From contig NZ_DOEH01000010.1 of the NCBI RefSeq assembly GCF_003533305.1, forward strand, positions 154,213 to 169,600: 15,388 nt of DNA, in the 5' to 3' direction. Source of the stretch: Providencia sp. (GTDB lineage: Bacteria > Pseudomonadota > Gammaproteobacteria > Enterobacterales > Enterobacteriaceae). The notes under the pieces were generated by a model. The model made no database searches and was not told the origin of the DNA. It saw only the letters and a list, made by a program, of their open reading frames with translations. The translations under genes were made by a program, and so were the position numbers. Shown here in pieces: positions 1 through 8,417 of this stretch (positions are counted from its first letter, which is position 1; each line of letters begins with the position of its first letter).

Positions 1-48
1 AGTCAACACCCCCACAACATGAAGTATGACGAGCATGTACGAATTTGA
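1..48 (+). other. Open frame running in from the window edge, possible tail of an upstream gene
   Basis: A reading frame is open from the first base to a TGA at 46-48, ending in residues MKYDEHVRI, and overlaps the preferred btsS start by 14 nt. It could be the 3' end of an upstream gene translationally coupled to btsS, or chance: 15 sense codons without a stop is weak evidence. I do not recognise the peptide. Confidence 0.2.
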
Positions 49-1720
49 TTTAATTTTACTCCTACTCCAACAGATGTGCGTATACCTAGTTATCGCTTGG
101 GCGCTAAGTCGAACCCCACTCGTCATTCCTCTACTAAAAGTGAGTATCCGCTTACCTCACAAAGTGATGTGTTACCTGATTTTCTCTGTGTTTTGTATTA
201 TCGGGACATACTTTGGCTTACACATTAATGATTCAATTGCGAATACTCGTGCAATTGGAGCGGTTCTTGGTGGCTTACTTGGAGGCCCTGTTGTTGGTTT
301 TGCCGTTGGTTTCACTGGAGGCTTACATCGCTATTCACTAGGGGGTATGAGCGCATTTAGCTGCATGATTTCGACTATTGTTGAAGGTCTCATTGGTGGC
401 TTGGTACATCGTTATTATATGAAACGGGGAGAAATTAATAAGATATTTAATCCCGTCACCGCGAGTTGTGTCACTTTCATCGCTGAAATAATTCAAATGC
501 TCATTATTCTTTTACTCGCTCGTCCTTTTGATGAAGCATTAGAATTAGTCAAAAACATTGCTGCCCCAATGGTAATTGCTAATACAATTGGCGCTGCGAT
601 GTTTATTCGTATCTTACTGGATAGACGCGCTATTGTTGAAAAATACACCAGTGCATTTTCAGCGCAAGCCCTCAAGATTGCACTTTGTACCGATGGTATT
701 TTACGATCAGGCTTCAACGCTGATAACAGCATGAAAGTTGCAAAAATTATTTACCAAGAATTAGAAATTGGCGCGGTTGCGATTACCGATCGTGAAAAAA
801 TACTGGCTTTTATTGGATTAGGTGCCGATCATCATCGGCTCGGAACGCAAATTGCCTCAGAACAATCAAGAAGAGCTATTGAAAACAATGAAGTTGTCTA
901 TGCCGATGGTAGTGAAACACCCTATAAATGCTCCCTTAGTCCGAGCTGTAAACTAGGTTCTGCCCTTGTTATTCCTTTACGAGGTGAGAACGATCGCGTT
1001 ATTGGCACAATTAAGCTATATGAAGCTAAAAATCGACTCTTTAGCTCAATTAACCGCACCTTGGGCGAAGGGATTGCCAGCTTATTCTCCGCTCAAATTT
1101 TAGCCGGACAATATGAACGTAATAAACAATCTTTACTGCAATCAGAGGTAAAACTGCTTCACGCACAAGTGAACCCTCACTTTTTATTTAACGTGCTTAA
1201 TACCTTACAAGCCGTTATTCGTAAAGATAGCCAACAAGCCAGCCAACTGGTGCAGTATATTTCGACCTTCTTTCGCAATAACTTAAAACGTCCCGAACAA
1301 AATGCAACATTTGAAGAAGAGCTAGAACACATCAATGCCTACTTACAAATTGAAAAGGCGCGTTTTAGAGAAAACTTACAAATTCATTTAGATATCCCTA
1401 ATGATGTAAAACATGTGGAATTGCCTGCTTTCACGTTACAACCCTTGGTAGAGAATGCAATTAAACATGGCACCTCACAGTTATTAGAGACCGGATACAT
1501 TACAATACGCAGCTATATTCGCAGTGAACATGTTTATATCGAAATTGAAGATAATGCGGGCCTCTATAAACCCGCAACGAAATGTGATGGACTGGGAATG
1601 AGCTTAGTCGATAAGCGCCTTCGCTTAAAATATGGCGAACAATATGGCATCAATGTTGAGTGTGAACCTGAACAATTTACACGAATGAAAATACGCCTAC
1701 CCTACACTTTAAAAAAATAA
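35..1720 (+). CDS. btsS: Sensor histidine kinase BtsS (LytS/YehU family), pyruvate receptor
   Basis: Inner-membrane histidine kinase that in E. coli senses extracellular pyruvate and phosphorylates BtsR, leading to expression of the pyruvate transporter gene btsT. Starting at ATG 35 gives 561 residues, the length I recall for E. coli BtsS; ATG 26 would add three. A 5TM-5TMR_LYT membrane region covers about residues 5-195. A GAF-like region follows (about 225-350). The LytS-type kinase box has HAQVNPHFLFN with His382 as phosphoacceptor. The ATP-binding N-box LVENAIKHG is at 471-479, with a later GLGMSLV glycine motif. With this start, Arg72, Arg99, Cys110 and Ser113, which I recall as the reported pyruvate-binding residues of E. 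coli BtsS, all fall at the same numbers. This supports both the start and pyruvate as ligand. It is followed 15 nt later by btsR. No promoter can be judged because only 34 nt precede it. Confidence 0.93.
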   Translation: MYEFDLILLLLQQMCVYLVIAWALSRTPLVIPLLKVSIRLPHKVMCYLIFSVFCIIGTYFGLHINDSIANTRAIGAVLGGLLGGPVVGFAVGFTGGLHRYSLGGMSAFSCMISTIVEGLIGGLVHRYYMKRGEINKIFNPVTASCVTFIAEIIQMLIILLLARPFDEALELVKNIAAPMVIANTIGAAMFIRILLDRRAIVEKYTSAFSAQALKIALCTDGILRSGFNADNSMKVAKIIYQELEIGAVAITDREKILAFIGLGADHHRLGTQIASEQSRRAIENNEVVYADGSETPYKCSLSPSCKLGSALVIPLRGENDRVIGTIKLYEAKNRLFSSINRTLGEGIASLFSAQILAGQYERNKQSLLQSEVKLLHAQVNPHFLFNVLNTLQAVIRKDSQQASQLVQYISTFFRNNLKRPEQNATFEEELEHINAYLQIEKARFRENLQIHLDIPNDVKHVELPAFTLQPLVENAIKHGTSQLLETGYITIRSYIRSEHVYIEIEDNAGLYKPATKCDGLGMSLVDKRLRLKYGEQYGINVECEPEQFTRMKIRLPYTLKK

Positions 1721-1735
1721 CATAATTGAATTTCT

Positions 1736-2452
1736 ATGAATGTATTAATTGTTGATGATGAACCACTTGCCCGTGAAAATTTACGTTGTTTACTTGAAGA
1801 ACATGATGATATTGAAATCATTGGTGAATGTAGCAATGCAATTGAAGCTATTGGCATTATCCATAAAAAAAAGCCCGATGTTGTTTTTTTAGATATCCAA
1901 ATGCCGCGGATTACTGGCCTTGAAATGGTCAGTATGCTTGATTCAGAAGAACGCCCTCATATCGTTTTTCTAACAGCCTTTAATGAGTTTGCGATTCAAG
2001 CGTTTGAAGAACATGCTTTTGATTATTTATTAAAACCATTAGAAAATGAAAGGTTAAATAAAACCTTACACCGGTTACGCCAAGGCAAACAAAAACAAAA
2101 TTTGGAATTACTAAGCAGCAATGAGCCGCTTAAATTTATTCCGTGCACAGGCCACAGCCGTATTTATTTAATGAAATTAGATGACGTTCTCTATATCACC
2201 TCACGTATGAGCGGTGTCTACGTCATGAGTACGCAAGGTCAAGAGGGATTCACCGAGCTGACACTGCGCACGCTTGAAATGCGCACGCCATTAATTCGTT
2301 GTCACCGCCAATATCTCGTTAATATGACCCAATTAAACGAGATCCTCCTTGGCGATAGTGGTCAAGCAGAGTTAGTTCTAAGCTCTGGAGAACATATCCC
2401 TGTCAGCCGGCGTTATTTGAAACCGCTAAAAGAAGCACTTGGGTTGATTTAA
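1736..2452 (+). CDS. btsR: Response regulator BtsR (YehT), LytTR DNA-binding domain
   Basis: Partner regulator of BtsS; in E. coli it activates btsT in response to pyruvate. It has 238 residues against 239 in E. coli. The N-terminal receiver domain (1 to about 120) shows the acidic pair in VDDEP (Asp7, Asp8), the phosphorylatable Asp53 in FLDIQMPR, Thr80 in the switch strand and Lys100 in DYLLKP. The C-terminal LytTR domain (about 133-238) has [12 protein letters not shown] and the CHRQYLVN and PVSRRYLK segments typical of the family. No good Shine-Dalgarno lies in the 15-nt gap after btsS, so translation probably depends on coupling to btsS. BtsR binds tandem repeats upstream of its targets; none is visible here. 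Confidence 0.93.
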   Translation: MNVLIVDDEPLARENLRCLLEEHDDIEIIGECSNAIEAIGIIHKKKPDVVFLDIQMPRITGLEMVSMLDSEERPHIVFLTAFNEFAIQAFEEHAFDYLLKPLENERLNKTLHRLRQGKQKQNLELLSSNEPLKFIPCTGHSRIYLMKLDDVLYITSRMSGVYVMSTQGQEGFTELTLRTLEMRTPLIRCHRQYLVNMTQLNEILLGDSGQAELVLSSGEHIPVSRRYLKPLKEALGLI

Positions 2453-2476
2453 TTCATCATAAAAAGGAGCAATATA

Positions 2477-2851
2477 ATGGCCGATTTTTATCTTCAAATT
2501 CGTACAAATTCAATGACTTTAAAAAATGTTGAAACCCATGAAGAACACAGCGTAACAGGGGAGTTCTCTTCATCTAGATTAATTATTGGTGATTTTGCTA
2601 CTGCTGAATATGTTTTATTTCAACTTATTGATGCAATGAAGCTTAGTGTCAGAATGCCTTTAACACCTCACCATCGAATTGTTGTCCAAGCACTCGAAAA
2701 AAATGAAGGTGGCCTGAGCCCTGTTGAGGTCAGAGTTTTAGAAGAGGTCGTAGTCAGCGCATTCAATCATAAAGTGAAAAAAGTTGTGGTAAGTCATGAC
2801 GATTTACCAATGTCTCAAAAACAAGCAGAAACGTTGTTAAATCAAAAATAA
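2477..2851 (+). CDS. yjaA: YjaA family stress-response protein, function unknown
   Basis: 124 residues resembling E. coli YjaA (about 127 aa): an N-terminal YLQIR-like strand, a central segment around ADFAT-like AEYVLFQL, and the block ALEKNEGGLSPVEVRVLEEVV, nearly the same as I recall for E. coli. The biochemical function is unknown. In E. coli the gene has been linked to stress and biofilm phenotypes and is a phylotyping marker. No signal peptide or membrane segment is seen, so it is probably cytoplasmic. AGGAG lies 7 nt before the ATG, a much stronger ribosome binding site than that of btsR. The 24-nt gap to btsR, without a terminator, suggests co-transcription with btsSR. Family assignment is from remembered sequence similarity. 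Confidence 0.82.
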   Translation: MADFYLQIRTNSMTLKNVETHEEHSVTGEFSSSRLIIGDFATAEYVLFQLIDAMKLSVRMPLTPHHRIVVQALEKNEGGLSPVEVRVLEEVVVSAFNHKVKKVVVSHDDLPMSQKQAETLLNQK

Positions 2852-2884
2852 AACTTTTAATTAAAAAAACGACTCAACTAAGAA

Positions 2885-2939
2885 TAAATAAAAAAACTGC
2901 ACCTTAATCAGTTGATTCTCAACTTTTAGGGTGCAGTTT
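2885..2939 (-). terminator. Intrinsic terminator of deaD, probably also serving yjaA
   Basis: A perfect 10-bp stem (2894-2903 with 2930-2939, AAACTGCACC/GGTGCAGTTT) encloses an inner 6-bp stem (2910-2915 with 2919-2924) with a triloop. On the - strand the stem ends in a run of seven T, as expected for the end of the deaD transcript. On the + strand the following TTTAAATATTATTT is a weaker U tract that could still stop the yjaA transcript. It lies between convergent genes. Confidence 0.85.
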
Positions 2940-2954
2940 AAATATTATTTCATA

Positions 2955-2977
2955 ATGGAAGTTTTAAATACTTCCAT
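2955..2977. repeat. Perfect 8-bp inverted repeat, 7-nt loop
   Basis: ATGGAAGT (2955-2962) and ACTTCCAT (2970-2977) are exact reverse complements around an AT-only loop TTTAAAT. It sits 12 nt beyond the deaD stop codon and 15 nt before the main terminator hairpin. There is no U tract on either strand, so it is more likely a 3'-UTR stem or protein site than a terminator. Confidence 0.6.
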
Positions 2978-2989
2978 TAAATCATGCTA

Positions 2990-4945
2990 TTACGCGTTAT
3001 GGCTGCTGCTACGACGACGTGGAGCTGCTGTGTTCGCATCTTGGCTACGAGGAGCTGAGCTTGAATTCGCACGGCCACGGCTTTCACCACCACCACGACG
3101 CTCGCCACCACGGTCAGCACCACGCTCTCCACCACGGTCATTACGACGACCCGCGCCGAAACCACCTTCACTTCCGCCATCACGACGAGGACCACTACGG
3201 CGTTCAGTACGACGTTCAAATGGTTGTGCATCACCCATCAATTGCATTTGCATTGGTTTATTCAATACACGTGCACGGCTTAGGTGACCTAACACTTCAG
3301 TTGGCATGCCTTTTGGTAATTCAATCGTTGTATGTGTACCATACAATTTAATGTTACCAATATAACGGCTGCTGATATCTGCTTCGTTAGCAATCGCACC
3401 AACAATGTGACGAACTTCCACACCATCATCACGACCCACTTCAATACGATACATTTCCATATCACCAACATCACGACGCTCACGACGGCCACCACGTTCA
3501 CCGCGTTCTGCACGGTCAAAGCTGTTACCATTGCTGTTTCCGCTATTGCGGTCACGGTCACCACGACGACGATCATCACCACGGTCACGGTCATTTGATT
3601 CACGACGCGGACGGCGCGGTGCATCTGGTGGCAGAATTAAAGCACGTTCACCTTGGGCCATTTTCAGCAATGCAGCTGCTAATGTTTCCATATCTACATC
3701 TTCAGATGGAGATATTTTTGCCAATAATGCACGGTATTTATCTAAATCACTGCTATCCAGTTGTTGTTGAACTTTTTCAGCAAATTTAGCCTGACGACGC
3801 TCGCTTAATACGTTTGCATCTGGTAATTCAACTTCAGGAATAACCATTTTCATAGTGCGTTCAACGTTGCGCAGAAGACGGCGTTCACGGTTCTCAACGA
3901 ACAGTAAAGCACGACCTGCACGACCTGCACGACCAGTACGGCCAATACGGTGAACGTATGATTCAGCATCCATTGGGATGTCGTAGTTAACAACTAAGCT
4001 AATACGCTCAACATCAAGACCACGTGCTGCAACGTCAGTTGCAATCAGGATGTTCAAACGGCCATCTTTTAAACGCTCGAGAGTTTGTTCACGCAGTGCT
4101 TGGTTCATATCACCATTCAATGCTGCACTATTATAGCCACTACGTTCAAGCGCTTCAGCTACTTCTAGTGTTGCATTTTTGGTACGAACGAAAATAATTG
4201 CAGCATCAAAATCTTCCGCTTCTAAGAAACGAACTAATGCTTCATTTTTACGCATGCCACTTACTGTCCAATAGCTTTGTGAGATATCAGGACGTGTAGT
4301 AACACTCGCTTGAATGCGAACTTCTTTAGGATCTTTCATGAAACGACGTGTAATACGACGGATCGGATCTGGCATAGTAGCAGAGAACAATGCAGTTTGA
4401 TGATTTGCTGGGATTTGGCTCATGATGTTTTCAACATCTTCAATAAAGCCCATTCTTAACATTTCATCAGCTTCGTCTAATACTAAGCCTTTCAGTTTAG
4501 AAAGATCTAAAGTCCCACGCTTCAGGTGATCAAGAAGACGACCTGGTGTACCCACAACAATTTGTGGACCTTGGCGTAAGGCGCGTAATTGCACGTCATA
4601 ACGTTGTCCGCCATACAGGGCAACAACATTAACGCGGCTCATATGTTTAGAGAAATCACTCATCGCTTCCGCAACTTGTACCGCCAACTCACGAGTTGGT
4701 GCTAATACTAGGATTTGCGGTGCTTTTAATTCTGGGTCGATGTTATTCAGTAATGGCACACCAAACGCAGCAGTTTTACCACTACCCGTTTGTGCCATAC
4801 CCAGTACATCATTGCCGCTCAGTAACAATGGAATACATTGTTTCTGAATCGGAGAAGGTTTTTCATATCCCAGGTCGTTTAGTGCAGCCAAAATTGGTGC
4901 TGATAAACCTAACTCAGCAAAAGAAATATCGGTCTCAGTAGTCAT
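2990..4945 (-). CDS. deaD: Cold-shock DEAD-box RNA helicase DeaD/CsdA
   Basis: ATP-dependent RNA helicase acting in 50S assembly, mRNA unfolding and the cold-adapted degradosome. It has 651 residues (E. coli 629). Motifs in order: Q motif with PSPIQKQ (30-36), AQTGSGKT (51-58), PTREL (83-87), TPGR (133-136), DEAD (157-160), SAT (188-190), IFVRT (251-255), ARGLD (307-311) and HRIGRTGR (332-339). A linker and dimerisation region follow, then an Arg/Asp/Gly-rich stretch (444-492), a DbpA-like RNA-binding domain (about 496-572), and a low-complexity RGG/Ser-rich tail (about 578-651). AAGG lies 9 nt before the ATG within a small hairpin, and the start overlaps the end of the yrbN-like ORF. The long 5' region shared with nlpI fits the long cold-shock leader known for E. 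coli deaD. Confidence 0.96.
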   Translation of the reverse strand: MTTETDISFAELGLSAPILAALNDLGYEKPSPIQKQCIPLLLSGNDVLGMAQTGSGKTAAFGVPLLNNIDPELKAPQILVLAPTRELAVQVAEAMSDFSKHMSRVNVVALYGGQRYDVQLRALRQGPQIVVGTPGRLLDHLKRGTLDLSKLKGLVLDEADEMLRMGFIEDVENIMSQIPANHQTALFSATMPDPIRRITRRFMKDPKEVRIQASVTTRPDISQSYWTVSGMRKNEALVRFLEAEDFDAAIIFVRTKNATLEVAEALERSGYNSAALNGDMNQALREQTLERLKDGRLNILIATDVAARGLDVERISLVVNYDIPMDAESYVHRIGRTGRAGRAGRALLFVENRERRLLRNVERTMKMVIPEVELPDANVLSERRQAKFAEKVQQQLDSSDLDKYRALLAKISPSEDVDMETLAAALLKMAQGERALILPPDAPRRPRRESNDRDRGDDRRRGDRDRNSGNSNGNSFDRAERGERGGRRERRDVGDMEMYRIEVGRDDGVEVRHIVGAIANEADISSRYIGNIKLYGTHTTIELPKGMPTEVLGHLSRARVLNKPMQMQLMGDAQPFERRTERRSGPRRDGGSEGGFGAGRRNDRGGERGADRGGERRGGGESRGRANSSSAPRSQDANTAAPRRRSSSHNA

Positions 4946-5015
4946 GTAAAGGTGCCTTATACTTAGTGGCGGCCAGTTTACATAACTCCACGAAAATCAT
5001 TTCGGTCATTATCAT
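4935..5015 (-). CDS. yrbN: YrbN-like 26-residue peptide overlapping the deaD start
   Basis: A 26-codon ORF starts at ATG 5015 (further in-frame ATGs at 5009 and 5000) and stops with TGA at 4937-4935, 11 nt inside deaD in another frame. E. coli has a 26-aa ORF, yrbN, in exactly this place between nlpI and deaD. The segment ELCKLAA here matches my memory of an ELC-R/K-LAA core in YrbN. No strong Shine-Dalgarno precedes any of the three ATGs. The overlap means ribosomes finishing yrbN would end on the deaD ribosome binding site and start codon, so a translational-coupling or leader-peptide role is likely. The function of the peptide itself is unknown. Position and length are seen; homology is from memory. 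Confidence 0.62.
   Translation of the reverse strand: MIMTEMIFVELCKLAATKYKAPLHDY
4946..4962 (-). promoter_or_regulatory. Small hairpin covering the deaD ribosome binding site
   Basis: Reading on the - strand, GTATAAGGCACCTTTAC can fold with GUA and AAG pairing to CUU and UAC around a GCAC tetraloop, with one bulged U. The AAGG Shine-Dalgarno is inside the stem and the deaD ATG follows at once. The stem is short and would melt easily; it lies inside the yrbN-like ORF, so translation of that ORF would open it. Confidence 0.4.
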
Positions 5016-5065
5016 TTAAAATGTGAACTGGCTCAAATTGTGTTATTAAACGAACAAATAGGCCG

Positions 5066-5081
5066 TCATCCCTAGGGATGA
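5066..5081. repeat. Perfect 16-bp palindrome between nlpI and yrbN
   Basis: TCATCCCTAGGGATGA is its own reverse complement and contains the tetranucleotide CTAG, usually rare in enterobacteria. It lies 33 nt after the nlpI stop in the presumed deaD leader, with no U tract on either side. It could be a dimeric-protein site or a short RNA stem with a CUAG loop. Confidence 0.55.
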
Positions 5082-5114
5082 TGACTTAAAAAATAATAGT
5101 GAAATGTTCGTCAG

Positions 5115-6032
5115 CTATTGCTGGCCCGATTCTGAAAGGTCGTCTTGTTCTTGGCCTAATAGCGCCAATTCCAACAATGCATAGCGGTGTTCAACAAAGC
5201 TGTGAGCGTTGTTAGCTACCGTCAGTTTGAATAACGCAGCTGCGCTATCCTTATCCCCCAGACTTAGGTAATGTTTACCTAAATAGAAGTTTGTTTCACT
5301 GAGATGCTCAGCGAGCGAAGTGTTATCCGCAGAAGTTTCTTTCAAGCGCTCCATTAATGTTTTTTCATTAATGTTGCCAAGATAAAATTCTACGATATTC
5401 CAGCCCCATTGCCCCTTCTCCGCTTGTGTGTAGCGAGCTGCAAGATTATCTTGCGCCATACGCGGGTCTATGTCTTTTTCTACAAGATAAAGCCATAGAG
5501 TACGAAAAGGATCATTTGGATCTATCTGATAATACGCCAGCAGATCATCCTGCGCTAGTTTGTATCGTCCACCGTAATATAATGCGATGCCACGATTCAT
5601 TTGCGCGAAATTGTAAGTTGGATCAAGTTCTAAAACAGAATCAAACGCTTCATAGGCAGCATCATAATTGCCTGCCTGCGTAAAATATATTCCTAGAAAG
5701 TTAAAAATCTCAGGAATATCAGGACGTATGGCTAACGCAGTCGAAAAATCGTTACGCGCCAGTGCCCTTAAACCTAGACTATCATACAACACACCGCGCT
5801 CATATAAAAGCTGTGCGTACTCATCATCGGTTAAAGACCGACTCGCAAGGATTTGTTCCATGCGAGCCAGTATCACTTCTTGTTGTAATGAAGGTTGAAG
5901 TGGAACAGCAAGAACCTCGTTTTTTCGCCAATCTTGATTGCTACATCCAACGATAACAAAAAAGATAAGCGCAGAAACCACACGAATTAACGTGTTAAAG
6001 TCTCTAAACCGAAGACAGATACCGTTCAACAT
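5115..6032 (-). CDS. nlpI: Outer-membrane lipoprotein NlpI, TPR adaptor of peptidoglycan hydrolases
   Basis: Tetratricopeptide lipoprotein that in E. coli dimerises, delivers the endopeptidase MepS to the protease Prc and scaffolds murein hydrolases. The 305 residues begin with basic residues (Arg8, Arg10, Arg17), a hydrophobic stretch (18-29) and a lipobox FVIVGC with Cys30 as the lipidated residue. Ser at +2 predicts Lol sorting to the outer membrane. The mature part follows E. coli NlpI closely ([13 protein letters not shown]), with TPR helices at about 73-140 and 243-290. The signal peptide is about 11 residues longer than E. coli's. The ATG at 6032 is supported by AAGGG 7 to 8 nt upstream. 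It follows pnp by 84 nt. Confidence 0.94.
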   Translation of the reverse strand: MLNGICLRFRDFNTLIRVVSALIFFVIVGCSNQDWRKNEVLAVPLQPSLQQEVILARMEQILASRSLTDDEYAQLLYERGVLYDSLGLRALARNDFSTALAIRPDIPEIFNFLGIYFTQAGNYDAAYEAFDSVLELDPTYNFAQMNRGIALYYGGRYKLAQDDLLAYYQIDPNDPFRTLWLYLVEKDIDPRMAQDNLAARYTQAEKGQWGWNIVEFYLGNINEKTLMERLKETSADNTSLAEHLSETNFYLGKHYLSLGDKDSAAALFKLTVANNAHSFVEHRYALLELALLGQEQDDLSESGQQ

Positions 6033-6058
6033 ACTCCGCCCTTAAATTACCACTTTGT

Positions 6059-6100
6059 TCAGCAAATTTAGCTGATAGCGCCCTTAAACTTTAGAGCGCT
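6059..6100 (-). other. Two back-to-back hairpins between pnp and nlpI
   Basis: Just after the pnp stop, a 7-bp stem with one G-U pair (6094-6100 with 6077-6083, AGCGCTC/GGGCGCT on the - strand, 10-nt loop) is followed one base later by a 5-bp stem (6071-6075 with 6059-6063, TCAGC/GCTGA, loop TAAATTT). Neither has a U tract, so readthrough into nlpI is expected; they may protect or define the pnp 3' end. Confidence 0.5.
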
Positions 6101-6116
6101 GGATTTTTGGTTCAGC

Positions 6117-8237
6117 TTACTCTGCTGAGTCCTGTTGTACTGGTGTTTCATCAGTTGCAACAGCTTCTTTCATGCTAAGGCGAATACGACCTTGACGATC
6201 GATTTCTAATACCTTAACAGGAACTTCTTGACCCATTTGCAGGTAATCAGTCACTTTCTCTACACGCTTATCAGCGATTTGAGAAATATGGACTAAACCT
6301 TCTTTACCACCACCGATTGCAACAAAAGCACCAAAGTCGACAATACGAGTTACTTTACCTTGGTAAACACGGTTAACTTCAACTTCAGCCGTGATTTCTT
6401 CAATGCGGCGAATAGCTTCTTTTGCTTTCAAACCATCAGTTGCAGCAATCTTAACTGTACCATCATCTTCGATTTCAATAGTTGTACCCGTTTCTTCGGT
6501 CAGTGCACGAATGACTGAGCCGCCTTTACCGATAACATCTTTGATTTTGTCAGAGTTAATTTTGATGGTATAGATACGTGGTGCAAATTCAGAGATTTCT
6601 TCACGTGGACCATTGATTGCCTGTTCCATTGTACCAAGAATATGCAAACGTGCACCTTTAGCTTGGTTCAATGCAACTTTCATGATTTCACTTGTGATAC
6701 CTTCGATTTTAATGTCCATTTGCAGTGCACTGATACCTTCACGGCTACCAGCAACTTTAAAGTCCATATCACCTAAGTGATCTTCATCACCTAAGATATC
6801 AGAAAGAACGACGAAATCATTGCCTTCTTTAACCAGACCCATTGCAATACCAGCAACAGCGGCTTTAATTGGTACACCTGCATCCATAAGAGCAAGTGAT
6901 GCACCACAAACAGACGCCATAGATGACGAACCATTAGATTCTGTAATCTCAGAAACAACACGGATCGTGTATGGGAAGTCTGCGTGATTTGGCATAACGG
7001 CCAATACACCACGTTTTGCTAAACGGCCATGACCAATTTCACGACGTTTAGGTGAACCGACCATGCCAGTTTCACCAACAGAGTATGGAGGGAAGTTGTA
7101 ATGGAACAAGAAGCGGTCAGTGTATTCACCCATAATTTGGTCAATCACCTGTGCATCACGTTCAGTACCTAACGTTGCTGCCACTAGAGCCTGAGTTTCA
7201 CCACGAGTAAACAGTGCAGAACCATGAGCACGTGGAAGGACACCAGTACGTACATCAAGCGCACGAACCATATCTTTCTCACGACCATCTATACGTGGCT
7301 CACCACGAATAACACGGCTACGAACAACTTGTTTTTCTAAGCTAGCAAGAATGTCAGAAACTTCAGAAACATCAACAGTTTCATCTTCAGCAACTAAAGT
7401 TGCAGTCACTTCATCTTTAATCAAATTAACTTGAGCATAACGCTCTTGTTTTTCAGTGATACGGTAAGCATCGCCCATACGGCTTTCTGCTAACACAGCA
7501 ATACGGTCATGCAGAACTTGGTTAATTGGCTCTGGCTGCCAATCCCATTTCTCTTTACCAGCTTCTTTCACTAACTCATTAATATTTTGAATAACAACTT
7601 GCTGTTGCTCATGACCAAACACAACGGCACCCAGCATTTGTTCTTCACTTAACAGTTCAGCTTCTGACTCAACCATTAATACCGCGTTATCTGTACCTGC
7701 AACAACCAAGTCAAGACGGCTTGTTTTTAGTTCATCAGCAGTTGGATTAAGAACATATTGGTCATTGATAAAACCAACACGCGCTGCACCGATAGGACCA
7801 TTAAATGGTACGCCTGACAGTGCTAATGCAGCTGATGCACCAATCATCGCAACCATATCAGGGTTAACTTGTGGGTTAACCGAAACAACTGTTGCAATAA
7901 TTTGAATTTCATTCAAAAAACTATCTGGGAATAATGGACGCAGTGGACGGTCAATCAAACGAGCGATCAGCGTCTCGCCTTCACCAGGACGACCTTCACG
8001 ACGGAAGAAGCTACCTGGGATACGGCCTGCTGCATAGGTGCGTTCTTGATAGTTAACAGTTAAAGGAAAGAAATTTTGACCTTCTTTAACTTTTTTCTGA
8101 GCAACCACAGTAACGAATACTGCGGTATCATCCATATTTACCATCACAGCTGCAGTTGCCTGACGAGCCATCATGCCTGTTTCAATCGTTACGGTATGTT
8201 GACCGTACTGAAATTTACGAACAATAGGATTTAACAC
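6117..8237 (-). CDS. pnp: Polyribonucleotide nucleotidyltransferase (PNPase)
   Basis: Phosphorolytic 3'-5' exoribonuclease, a trimer and a core part of the RNA degradosome with RNase E. It has 706 residues (E. coli 711), differing mainly in the C-terminal tail. Two RNase PH domains (about 1-140 and 315-545) flank an alpha-helical region. The second PH domain keeps Asp486 and Asp492 in [10 protein letters not shown], the catalytic aspartates known in E. coli. A KH domain with GKGG at 570-573 and an S1 domain (about 622-690, VDFGAFV and GLVHISQIA) follow. The start is GTG at 8237 with AAGGG 7 nt upstream; [12 protein letters not shown] matches the E. coli N-terminus exactly, and a non-ATG start is normal for pnp. 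The leader carries the RNase III hairpin used in autoregulation. Confidence 0.97.
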   Translation of the reverse strand: MLNPIVRKFQYGQHTVTIETGMMARQATAAVMVNMDDTAVFVTVVAQKKVKEGQNFFPLTVNYQERTYAAGRIPGSFFRREGRPGEGETLIARLIDRPLRPLFPDSFLNEIQIIATVVSVNPQVNPDMVAMIGASAALALSGVPFNGPIGAARVGFINDQYVLNPTADELKTSRLDLVVAGTDNAVLMVESEAELLSEEQMLGAVVFGHEQQQVVIQNINELVKEAGKEKWDWQPEPINQVLHDRIAVLAESRMGDAYRITEKQERYAQVNLIKDEVTATLVAEDETVDVSEVSDILASLEKQVVRSRVIRGEPRIDGREKDMVRALDVRTGVLPRAHGSALFTRGETQALVAATLGTERDAQVIDQIMGEYTDRFLFHYNFPPYSVGETGMVGSPKRREIGHGRLAKRGVLAVMPNHADFPYTIRVVSEITESNGSSSMASVCGASLALMDAGVPIKAAVAGIAMGLVKEGNDFVVLSDILGDEDHLGDMDFKVAGSREGISALQMDIKIEGITSEIMKVALNQAKGARLHILGTMEQAINGPREEISEFAPRIYTIKINSDKIKDVIGKGGSVIRALTEETGTTIEIEDDGTVKIAATDGLKAKEAIRRIEEITAEVEVNRVYQGKVTRIVDFGAFVAIGGGKEGLVHISQIADKRVEKVTDYLQMGQEVPVKVLEIDRQGRIRLSMKEAVATDETPVQQDSAE

Positions 8238-8307
8238 AATATTACCCTTTTTGTAAGGCTACCTGAGCATCTCCGATAGCATTGGCTTGCTCTTCCTACT
8301 ACAGCCT

Positions 8308-8360
8308 CGCGACTAATGAAAAGATTGATATTCAAATGATCAACACTTTCATTAGCCGCG
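8308..8360 (-). promoter_or_regulatory. Long pnp-leader hairpin, likely RNase III site for PNPase autoregulation
   Basis: Two 22-nt arms (8339-8360 and 8308-8329) are complementary over almost their whole length, with the core CTAATGAAA/TTTCATTAG and CGCG ends, around a short AT-rich loop. In E. coli an equivalent stem-loop in the pnp leader is cut by RNase III, after which PNPase removes the upstream strand and destabilises its own mRNA. Position (71 nt before the start) and size fit that role. Confidence 0.8.
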
Positions 8361-8417
8361 CGAATTGGATGCAGCTAAAAAGAGATATTAGCTAAAATAA
8401 TACACTATGAGTTATAG

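Noticed and set aside
26..34. ATG 26 as the btsS start
   Set aside because: The only GAAG is 1 nt away from it, whereas ATG 35 gives the family length and residue numbering.
2931..3624. Overlapping ORFs on both strands in the deaD 3' region, including His-rich and Arg/Pro-rich frames
   Set aside because: These are shadows of the repetitive Arg/Gly codons of the DeaD tail; they lack ribosome binding sites and recognisable domains, and the deaD frame is clearly the conserved one.
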